Source: Oscillospiraceae bacterium
GTDB taxonomy: Bacteria; Bacillota_A; Clostridia; Oscillospirales; Oscillospiraceae
NCBI GenBank assembly: GCA_017549325.1
Contig: JAFYVA010000035.1
Location: forward strand, 1 to 9,743
Length of the DNA stretch: 9,743 nt
Reading direction: 5' to 3'
Part shown: positions 4,782 through 9,743 of the stretch, in pieces
How positions within the stretch are numbered: the stretch's first letter is position 1
How the letters are laid out: each line of letters begins with the position of its first letter
Position numbers and translations under genes: made by a program
The notes under the pieces: generated by a model
What the model was told of the DNA's origin: nothing
The model's input: the letters and a program-made list of their open reading frames with translations, nothing else
Databases searched by the model: none

Positions 4782-5789
4782 ATGGATAAAAAAGACGAGA
4801 TCATACTGCAGCAGCTGGATGTGATCCGCTCCATGACGGAGAACGGCCTGCGCCGTATGAACACCGACTTCTGGGGCAATCCCCAGCCGAAAAAGGAGAC
4901 GCCCCCTCCCGCTGTCCAGGAGGTCAAGACCGAGGCCGCCAAGCCTGAGGAGGAGGAACTCCCGCCTCCCGAGAAGCTGGAAGACCTCCTCGCCGAACTG
5001 GACACCTACATCGGCCTCGATGTCATTAAAGAGGAAGTCCGCAGCCTCATCAACATGGTGCAGATTTATAAGCTCCGCCGTGAACACGACCTGCCCACTA
5101 CCGATATGTCCCTTCACATGGTGTTCTCCGGTAACCCCGGCACCGGCAAGACCATGATGGCCCGATTGATGAGCCGCATCTACCGCTCCCTCGGCATCTT
5201 AAGCCGCGGCCAGCTGGTGGAGGTGGACCGCAGCGGTCTGGTGGCAGGCTATGTGGGCCAGACGGCGCTGAAAACTGCCAAGGTACTGGAAAAGGCCATG
5301 GGCGGCGTGCTGTTCATCGACGAGGCCTACGCCCTCAACGGGAGCGGCGACAACGACTTCGGTCAGGAGGCCATCGACACCATCTTGAAGGCTATGGAGG
5401 ACAACAGGGACGATCTGGTGGTCATCGTGGCGGGCTATACGGAGCTGATGGACAAGTTCGTCCATTCCAACCCCGGCCTTGAGTCCCGCTTCAACCGCTT
5501 CCTCTTCTTCCCCGACTATACGGTGGAGGAAATGATGGACATTTTCAAAATGCGCTGCGGCGAGGGCTATACGCTGGCCGAGGATGCCGTCCCGCTGGTG
5601 CGGGATTTCATCGCCGAGGAGAGCGCCGACGCCGAGAGCTTCGGCAACGGACGCGGTGTGCGCAACATCTTCGAGCAGATCGTGGTGGCGCAGAACAACC
5701 GCCTTGCCGCGATGGCAAACATCACCCGCGAGGACTTGATGCTCCTCACCGCCGACGATGTGCTGAAGGCAAGAGGAAAAATCGACTAA
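4782..5789 (+). CDS. CbxX/CfqX (SpoVK-like) AAA+ ATPase
   Basis: A 335-residue cytoplasmic AAA+ protein that probably assembles as a hexamer and remodels a protein partner. Residues 1-70 contain a short helical start, then a Pro/Glu/Lys-rich flexible linker (about 33-66). The ATPase core follows: Walker A GNPGTGKT (117-124), aromatic pore loop AGYVGQ (155-160), Walker B VLFIDEA (176-182), sensor region VVIVAGY (213-219), arginine finger Arg236 in NPGLESRF, and a sensor-2-like GRGVRN (290-295) in the C-terminal helical lid. The family includes the rubisco activase CbbX and the sporulation protein SpoVK; no rubisco gene is nearby and the substrate is unknown. AAAGGAG (4767-4773) lies eight bases before the ATG and overlaps the preceding stop codon. 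It is the last gene of the operon, just before a strong terminator. Confidence 0.92.
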   Translation: MDKKDEIILQQLDVIRSMTENGLRRMNTDFWGNPQPKKETPPPAVQEVKTEAAKPEEEELPPPEKLEDLLAELDTYIGLDVIKEEVRSLINMVQIYKLRREHDLPTTDMSLHMVFSGNPGTGKTMMARLMSRIYRSLGILSRGQLVEVDRSGLVAGYVGQTALKTAKVLEKAMGGVLFIDEAYALNGSGDNDFGQEAIDTILKAMEDNRDDLVVIVAGYTELMDKFVHSNPGLESRFNRFLFFPDYTVEEMMDIFKMRCGEGYTLAEDAVPLVRDFIAEESADAESFGNGRGVRNIFEQIVVAQNNRLAAMANITREDLMLLTADDVLKARGKID

Positions 5790-5794
5790 ACGAG

Positions 5795-5823
5795 AAAAAC
5801 ACCGCCCACCGGGCGGTGTTTTT
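5795..5823. terminator. Bidirectional intrinsic terminator between convergent operons
   Basis: AAAAACACCGCCC (5795-5807) pairs perfectly with GGGCGGTGTTTTT (5811-5823) around the 3-nt loop ACC. The GC-rich core of eight pairs is followed by a T run on either strand, so it can end both the rpe-AAA ATPase transcript (stop at 5789) and the opposing mtaB-GNAT transcript (stop at 5831). Confidence 0.93.
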
Positions 5824-5830
5824 GCTTCTT

Positions 5831-6307
5831 TCAACTCAATTCATAGGCTCTTCGCGGCGTGCCGTCGGCGATATAAATCGTGCCGCAGTAGGCAAAGCCC
5901 AACTTTTCAATCGCCCCACGCATGGCGAGATTGCTCTCGTGGGTGTCAATGCGAAGGTGGGGAATTTGCGCCATCGACCACTTGACACACTCCGACAAAA
6001 CGCCGCGGTGTGTCCCATCAGAGGCGATGCGGTGGATGGTGCCGTAGGGGCTGTCCTCACGCCACGCACCCTCGATGTATTGATAGGTGGGGTCGTCACC
6101 GATGACGAGGGCGAATACACCATAAATACCGCCTTCATCCTCCATCACATAGCATCGCCCTTGCCGAATATCCTCGCTGATTGCCGCCTCCGCCTGTCCT
6201 GTGGGCGACCACTGGACGGTATTTCCCGCCGCACGCATGGCGGCGCGACCAATGCCGATAATCTCGTGGGCGCGACCAAGGTCGTCCATCGTTGCAATTC
6301 GAATCAT
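5831..6307 (-). CDS. GNAT family N-acetyltransferase
   Basis: A 158-residue cytoplasmic protein with the GCN5-related acetyltransferase fold, expected to transfer an acetyl group from acetyl-CoA to an amine. Visible elements: the N-terminal IRIATMDDL strand/helix, a central strand IYGVFALV (61-68), the segment YGTIHRIASDGTHRG (88-102) as a degenerate acetyl-CoA-binding motif A, and LRIDTHESNLAMRGAIEKLGF (118-138), which is motif B with the conserved Asn126 and a C-terminal LGF. The closing IYIADGTPRRAYEL is typical of one Clostridia/Bacilli subgroup with unknown substrates. It is the last gene of the minus-strand unit, five bases after the nucleotidase stop, with GGAG and AAGGG purine runs upstream of the start. 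The substrate cannot be predicted. Confidence 0.9.
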   Translation of the reverse strand: MIRIATMDDLGRAHEIIGIGRAAMRAAGNTVQWSPTGQAEAAISEDIRQGRCYVMEDEGGIYGVFALVIGDDPTYQYIEGAWREDSPYGTIHRIASDGTHRGVLSECVKWSMAQIPHLRIDTHESNLAMRGAIEKLGFAYCGTIYIADGTPRRAYELS

Positions 6308-6312
6308 AGCCC

Positions 6313-6894
6313 TTACTCCAATTCGTCCAGTGTCAGGCGGTACGAGGGCAGGAAGTGCTCCATAAAGTACTCCAGCTCCGGCAATCCCATAGCCTTGAGG
6401 GCATCCATGGTCTGCTGGGCTGCCTTGCGGAATTCATCGTTGCCCGCCTTCAGCTCCTCGACGCATTTGATGTAGGCCGAGAGTTTGTCGGCCGCGTGTA
6501 CAATCTGCTGCACCGCCTCTGCCGCAGGGGAAAGGGCCGCGCGATAGCCGGGGCGCAGATCCTCGGGCAGCATGGCCAGCAGCTTTTCCTCCGCCACCAG
6601 CTCCACCTGACGGTAGGCCTCGCGGATGGCGGGGTTGTGGTACTTGATGGGGGTGGGCATATCGCCGGTCAGGATCTCGGGTGCATCGTGATACAGTGCC
6701 GCCACCGCCACGCGGCCCTCGTCCACATCACCGCCGAAATAGCGGTTGCGGATGACGGCCAGCGCATGGGCGAGAATGGCCACGGTATGGCTGTGCTCCT
6801 GCACGTTCTCGCAAAAGCTGTTGCGCATCAATGCCCAGCGCTGGATAAAGCGCATACGGCTCATATAGGCAAAAAAGTGATAGGTTTTCTTCAT
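6313..6894 (-). CDS. yfbR: 5'-deoxynucleotidase, YfbR-like HD-domain phosphohydrolase
   Basis: YfbR enzymes remove the 5' phosphate from deoxyribonucleoside monophosphates and help control dNTP pools. The 193-residue length fits. Conserved features are visible: FFAYMSRM and RWALMR at the N-terminus (Arg19-Trp20, linked to deoxyribose selectivity), VQEHS with metal ligand His34, the HD pair His69-Asp70, EILTGDMPTPIKYHNP (73-88) with Glu73 and Asp78, and AADKLSAYIKC (134-144) with Asp136. The canonical HDASE here reads HDAPE, a mild change beside a metal-site residue. The ATG overlaps the mtaB stop by four bases (ATGA), so translation is probably coupled. Substrate specificity is inferred from family membership. 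Confidence 0.93.
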   Translation of the reverse strand: MKKTYHFFAYMSRMRFIQRWALMRNSFCENVQEHSHTVAILAHALAVIRNRYFGGDVDEGRVAVAALYHDAPEILTGDMPTPIKYHNPAIREAYRQVELVAEEKLLAMLPEDLRPGYRAALSPAAEAVQQIVHAADKLSAYIKCVEELKAGNDEFRKAAQQTMDALKAMGLPELEYFMEHFLPSYRLTLDELE

Positions 6895-8174
6895 ACGATC
6901 TCTCCTGTCAACACGCCGTCCTCCACGGCGGTGATACGGACGTCGCGCACCACATTGTGGAGGTCACATCCCTGTGCCGCCACCTCCATGTAGTTGGGAG
7001 CGTGGCCCACGAATTTCCCGTCTTTTTCCTGCTCAAAGAGCACCGCGAAGGTCTTGCCCACGCAGGAGGCAAGGTAGGCTGCGTGCATCTCCTCGGCCAC
7101 CGCTGCGGCCCGGGCGGCCCGCTCCTCCTTCACCGCCATGGTCAGCTGGCGCATCTTTGCGGCCTTGGTACCGGGACGGACAGAGTAGGGGAAAATATGC
7201 ATCTGGGCAAAGCCGCAGCGGCGGATGAACTCCAGCGTCCGGGCAAATTCCTCCTCCGTCTCCTCGGGGAAGCCCACGATGAGGTCGGTGGTCACTGCCA
7301 CGCCGTCGAAGTACTGCTTCAAAAGGGATACGGACCGGTAGTACCGCGCCGTGTCGTACTTGCGGTTCATGCGCTTGAGCGTCTCGTCGCAGCCGGACTG
7401 GAGCGAGAGGTGGAACTGGGGGCAGAGGTTGGGCAGCTTCGAGGCGCGGCGGCAGAAGTCCTCGGTGATGGTGCGGGGCTCCAGAGAGCCGAGGCGGATC
7501 CGCATATCCCCCGCCACGGGAGAGATGGCCTCCAGCAGGTCGATCAGCCCCACGTCACCCGCCAGATCGCGGCCGTAGGAGGAGATCTCAATGCCGGTGA
7601 TGACGATCTCGCGGTAGCCCTCCTGCCGCAGCTGTGCCACCTGCTCACAGGCGGTGGCCATCGGCAGCGAGCGGATGGGGCCGCGGGCATAGGGGATGAT
7701 GCAGTAGGTGCAGAAGTTGACGCAGCCGTCCTCCACCTTCAGCATGGCGCGGGTGCGTCCCTCCTGTCCTCCGGGTGCCAGCACCTCAAACTCGCGGCGG
7801 TGCAGGGCGTCGTCCAGCAGCGTGTAGCGTTTTTTCTCCTCCGCCGCCTGCTCCACAAGGTCGAGAAAGGCCATATGGTCGCCGGTACCGGCCACGATGT
7901 CCACCTCCAGCGTGGAGGCCTCCTCCGGGTGGGTCTGGACATAGCAGCCGCAGGCAGCCACCACGGCCTCTTCATTGAGGCGGCGGCAGCGCCGCAGCAT
8001 CTGCCGCGACTTCTTGTCGCTGACGGCCGTCACCGAGCAGGTGTTGACGATGTAGGCATCGGCCACCTCCGTAAAGTCCACCAGTTCGTGTCCCCGACGC
8101 AGCAATTCCTGCTCCATGGCCTGTGTTTCATATTGATTCACCTTGCAGCCCAAGGTGTAAATACCAACGCGCAT
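6891..8174 (-). CDS. mtaB: tRNA (N6-threonylcarbamoyladenosine-37) methylthiotransferase MtaB
   Basis: MtaB is a radical SAM enzyme that converts t6A at position 37 of ANN-decoding tRNAs to ms2t6A. The 427-residue protein has the family's three parts. The N-terminal UPF0004 domain carries cluster cysteines Cys10 (TLGCKVNQYE), Cys46 (NTCSVT) and Cys77 (CGCYVQ). The radical SAM core has the CxxxCxxC motif at Cys151, Cys155 and Cys158 (GCVNFCTYCIIPYARG). The C-terminal TRAM domain (about 364-427) binds tRNA. TLGCKVNQYE and the ARGPIRS context favour MtaB over MiaB or RimO. The ATG at 8174 has GAGAGGA about 11 bases upstream and a strong promoter at 8217-8245. It is the first gene of a three-gene unit with yfbR and GNAT, divergent from a cysteine desulfurase that could supply sulfur for Fe-S clusters and thiolation. 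Confidence 0.95.
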   Translation of the reverse strand: MRVGIYTLGCKVNQYETQAMEQELLRRGHELVDFTEVADAYIVNTCSVTAVSDKKSRQMLRRCRRLNEEAVVAACGCYVQTHPEEASTLEVDIVAGTGDHMAFLDLVEQAAEEKKRYTLLDDALHRREFEVLAPGGQEGRTRAMLKVEDGCVNFCTYCIIPYARGPIRSLPMATACEQVAQLRQEGYREIVITGIEISSYGRDLAGDVGLIDLLEAISPVAGDMRIRLGSLEPRTITEDFCRRASKLPNLCPQFHLSLQSGCDETLKRMNRKYDTARYYRSVSLLKQYFDGVAVTTDLIVGFPEETEEEFARTLEFIRRCGFAQMHIFPYSVRPGTKAAKMRQLTMAVKEERAARAAAVAEEMHAAYLASCVGKTFAVLFEQEKDGKFVGHAPNYMEVAAQGCDLHNVVRDVRITAVEDGVLTGEIV

Positions 8175-8175
8175 C

Positions 8176-8204
8176 TTGCACTTTTCCTCTCATTCGAGTA
8201 TAAT
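8176..8204 (+). promoter_or_regulatory. Strong sigma-A promoter for the cysteine desulfurase
   Basis: TTGCAC (8176-8181) and a perfect TATAAT (8199-8204) are separated by 17 bp. The predicted transcription start is near 8211, leaving a leader of about 68 nt. The -35 box begins only two bases from the mtaB start codon, so the mtaB 5' end and this promoter overlap closely. The leader can form a modest 7-bp stem, 8234-8240 with 8252-8258, with one G-U pair. Confidence 0.82.
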
Positions 8205-8223
8205 AAGATGTTACTTATTATAC
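8198..8223. repeat. Perfect 10-bp inverted repeat joining the two -10 boxes
   Basis: GTATAATAAG (8198-8207) and CTTATTATAC (8214-8223) are exact reverse complements around the 6-nt spacer ATGTTA. Each arm contains one promoter's TATAAT. The dyad centre, between 8210 and 8211, coincides with both predicted transcription starts. It could be a pure consequence of two facing consensus -10 elements, or also a repressor operator; the symmetry extends four bases beyond each TATAAT hexamer in total. Confidence 0.9.
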
Positions 8224-8245
8224 AAAATCATTCCCTCTGTGACAA
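8217..8245 (-). promoter_or_regulatory. Strong sigma-A promoter for mtaB
   Basis: Read leftward, TTGTCA (8245-8240) and a perfect TATAAT (8222-8217) are separated by 17 bp. The start of transcription is expected near 8210, giving a leader of about 36 nt that contains the mtaB ribosome binding site. It faces the desulfurase promoter head-on, so polymerase could not occupy both at once. Confidence 0.82.
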
Positions 8246-8278
8246 GACCCGACAGGGGAGAATTTTACGAGGTACACT

Positions 8279-9409
8279 ATGATCTACTTAGACCACGCCG
8301 CCACCACGCCTGTACCCAAGGCGGTAGCCGACACCGTATACGAAGCACTGATGGCCTTTGCCAACCCCTCTGCCCAGTATCCCATGGGACAGGAGCAGAA
8401 GCGCACGGTGGAATCTCACCGCGCCACGGTTGCCAAGGCCCTTGCCTGCGCTCCCGAGTGCGTTCACTTCACCTCCTGCGGCACGGAGAGCGACAACTGG
8501 GCCATCATGGGCGCGCTGCATCACGGCCGCCATGTGGGAAAGCACATCATCACCACCGCCGTGGAGCACAGCGCCATTCTCGAGACGTGCAAGGCACTGC
8601 AGCAGCAGGGCTATGAGGTCACATACCTCAAGCCCGACAAGACCGGCCACGTCACCGCGCAGCAGGTGGCCGACGCCCTCCGCGAGGACACGGTGCTGGT
8701 GAGCGTCATGCTGGTGAATAACGAGACGGGCTGCATCTTCCCGCTGTCCGACATCGCCCGCGTGATGAAAGAGCGGGGCAGCCGCGCCCTCCTCCACACC
8801 GACGCGGTACAGGGCTTTTTGAAGGTACCCTCCGCCCCCGCCCAACTGGGCGTGGATCTGATGAGCCTCAGCGGCCACAAGATCGGCGCGCCCAAGGGTA
8901 TCGGCGCTCTCTATATCGCGCCCCACCTGAAGAACTTCCGCCCCCTCCTCTTCGGCGGCGGGCAGGAGATGTCCCGCCGCTCCGGCACCGAGGCCACGGC
9001 CCAGATCGCCGGTTTTGCCAAAGCCGTGGCGCTGCGGTGCGAGGATCTGGAGTCCTCCTGGCAGCACATGGCCGATATCAAGGCCTACTGCCGTGAAAAG
9101 CTGCTGGCGATGGACGGCATCGTGGCGGTGGGTGCCGGCGAAGCACCTCACATCCTCTCGGTGTCCATGGTGGGCTATCCCAGCGCCAACGTGGTCACCG
9201 ACCTCGGCGCACAGGGCATCTGCCTCAGCGCCGGCTCTGCCTGCCACCGGGGCAAGCTGAGCCATGTGGTGCAGGCCCTTGGCCTCGATAAGCGCACCGC
9301 CGGCGGCGTGCTGCGCCTCAGCTTCGGCCCCGAGACCACCTTTGAGGAGATCGACGCCGTCTGCGCCGCCCTCGCCAAGCACAAAGCCAGCCGCTTCCCC
9401 ATGCTGTAA
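8279..9409 (+). CDS. Cysteine desulfurase (NifS/IscS family)
   Basis: A PLP enzyme that converts L-cysteine to L-alanine and passes the persulfide sulfur to Fe-S cluster assembly or tRNA thiolation. The 376-residue length is typical. Features: YLDHAATTP at the N-terminus, His97 (VEHSAI) stacking on the cofactor, VNNETG (146-151), Asp175 and Gln178 (HTDAVQ), PLP lysine Lys201 in SLSGHKIGAPKG, RSGTE (234-238), and active cysteine Cys322 in SAGSACHRGK. The residues after the catalytic Cys (HRGK) differ from the common SACTS and resemble a Clostridia subgroup. GAGG at 8269-8272 sits six bases before the ATG. No iscU, thiI, mnmA or iscR lies adjacent, so its sulfur acceptor cannot be told from context, and I give no specific symbol (iscS, nifS and csd are all possible). 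It is divergent from mtaB. Confidence 0.94.
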   Translation: MIYLDHAATTPVPKAVADTVYEALMAFANPSAQYPMGQEQKRTVESHRATVAKALACAPECVHFTSCGTESDNWAIMGALHHGRHVGKHIITTAVEHSAILETCKALQQQGYEVTYLKPDKTGHVTAQQVADALREDTVLVSVMLVNNETGCIFPLSDIARVMKERGSRALLHTDAVQGFLKVPSAPAQLGVDLMSLSGHKIGAPKGIGALYIAPHLKNFRPLLFGGGQEMSRRSGTEATAQIAGFAKAVALRCEDLESSWQHMADIKAYCREKLLAMDGIVAVGAGEAPHILSVSMVGYPSANVVTDLGAQGICLSAGSACHRGKLSHVVQALGLDKRTAGGVLRLSFGPETTFEEIDAVCAALAKHKASRFPML

Positions 9410-9431
9410 TTCTTACCAGAGGTATTTGTTT

Positions 9432-9743
9432 ATGTTGAAAGATCTTCGCCGCGAGAGCGGCTTCTACCGCTATCTCATCGCGCTGACGGCACCCATCGCC
9501 CTGCAGCATCTGATCACCTTCTCCCTTGGCCTGATCGACACCTTTATGGTCAGTCAGCTGGGCAACGCGGAGATGGCCGCCGTCACCGCCGCCAACGTGC
9601 CGGTATTCCTGCTGCTGTCCCTCAGCTTCGGCGTGCAGGGCGGCCTCGGCATTCTGGTGAGCCAGTACTGGGGCAAAAAGGATATGCAGAACATCTCCCG
9701 CGCACTGGGCGTGGCCCTCTTCCTCGGCACCGGTATCGTGCTG
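9432..9743 (+). CDS. MATE family efflux transporter, N-terminal part (runs off window)
   Basis: The first 104 codons of a gene that continues past the right edge; I read it directly from the ATG at 9432. MATE transporters export drugs or metabolites using Na+ or H+ gradients and normally have 12 helices in about 450 residues. Visible features: the start MLKDLRRESGFYRYL, a first helix with PIALQHLITFSLGLIDTFMVSQLG (residues 21-44) carrying the typical ID-x-F/M-V-x-x-L-G pattern with Asp36, AAVTAANVP leading into helix 2, and the conserved VSQYWGKKD (76-84). AGAGG (9418-9422) lies nine bases upstream. The gap to the cysteine desulfurase stop is only 22 bases with no terminator, so the two are probably co-transcribed, although no functional link is evident. 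The substrate is unknown. Confidence 0.9.
   Translation, partial: MLKDLRRESGFYRYLIALTAPIALQHLITFSLGLIDTFMVSQLGNAEMAAVTAANVPVFLLLSLSFGVQGGLGILVSQYWGKKDMQNISRALGVALFLGTGIVL

Noticed and set aside
4782..5789. Rubisco activase CbbX
   Set aside because: Only the shared AAA+ core supports this; no rubisco or Calvin-cycle-specific gene is present, and rpe is a general pentose phosphate gene.
8234..8258. Leader hairpin of the cysteine desulfurase as a riboswitch or attenuator
   Set aside because: Only a 7-bp stem with a G-U pair and an 11-nt loop, with no U-tract or recognised motif; too weak to claim.
6957..8282. Long open frame (441 codons) on the plus strand opposite mtaB
   Set aside because: It is antisense to a clear radical SAM enzyme, has no ribosome binding site or family motif, and runs through the promoter region. 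GC-rich codon usage leaves few stops on the opposite strand.
8288..9382. 364-codon minus-strand frame opposite the cysteine desulfurase
   Set aside because: Same shadow-frame composition and no recognisable domain; it lies wholly within a gene with complete catalytic motifs.

Overview
The window looks like chromosomal DNA from a GC-rich Firmicute of the class Clostridia, most likely an Oscillospiraceae/Ruminococcaceae-type gut anaerobe. This is inferred from the GC-rich coding sequence, AGGAG-type ribosome binding sites, near-consensus sigma-A promoters in AT-rich gaps, and protein families with Clostridia-like sequences. It is densely packed, with short gaps and several ATGA or TGATG stop/start overlaps. 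No rRNA, tRNA, CRISPR array or phage gene was seen.

Layout. (a) Positions 1-59 hold the 5' end of a leftward transposase-like gene with a perfect 14-bp hairpin over its ribosome binding site; positions 1 to about 160 are probably one end of an insertion sequence. (b) Positions 167-1305 (minus) hold a two-gene unit: a membrane zinc-ribbon protein and a HAD phosphatase. (c) Positions 1306-1587 hold divergent promoters and a structured leader. (d) Positions 1588-5789 (plus) hold a six-gene unit: rpe, recR, an ApbE flavin-transferase lipoprotein, a NusG-domain-II membrane protein, a Gx-transporter protein and a CbxX-type AAA+ ATPase. It ends at a strong terminator at 5795-5823. (e) Positions 5831-8174 (minus) hold mtaB, a yfbR-like nucleotidase and a GNAT acetyltransferase, converging on the same terminator. 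(f) Positions 8176-8245 hold an almost perfectly symmetric bidirectional promoter. (g) Positions 8279-9743 (plus) hold a cysteine desulfurase and the start of a MATE exporter that runs off the window.

How the genes work together. Most genes are housekeeping: pentose phosphate pathway, recombinational repair, tRNA methylthiolation, nucleotide-pool control and sulfur mobilisation. The two most interesting items are the ApbE / NusG-II / Gx-transporter trio and the promoter between mtaB and the desulfurase. The trio matches the FmnB-EetA-EetB part of Gram-positive flavin-based extracellular electron transfer loci, but no flavinylation target, NDH-2 or quinone genes are present here. In the promoter, two face-to-face consensus promoters share a 10-bp inverted repeat and appear to start transcription outward from nearly the same base pair. 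No wholly new multi-gene system could be demonstrated.
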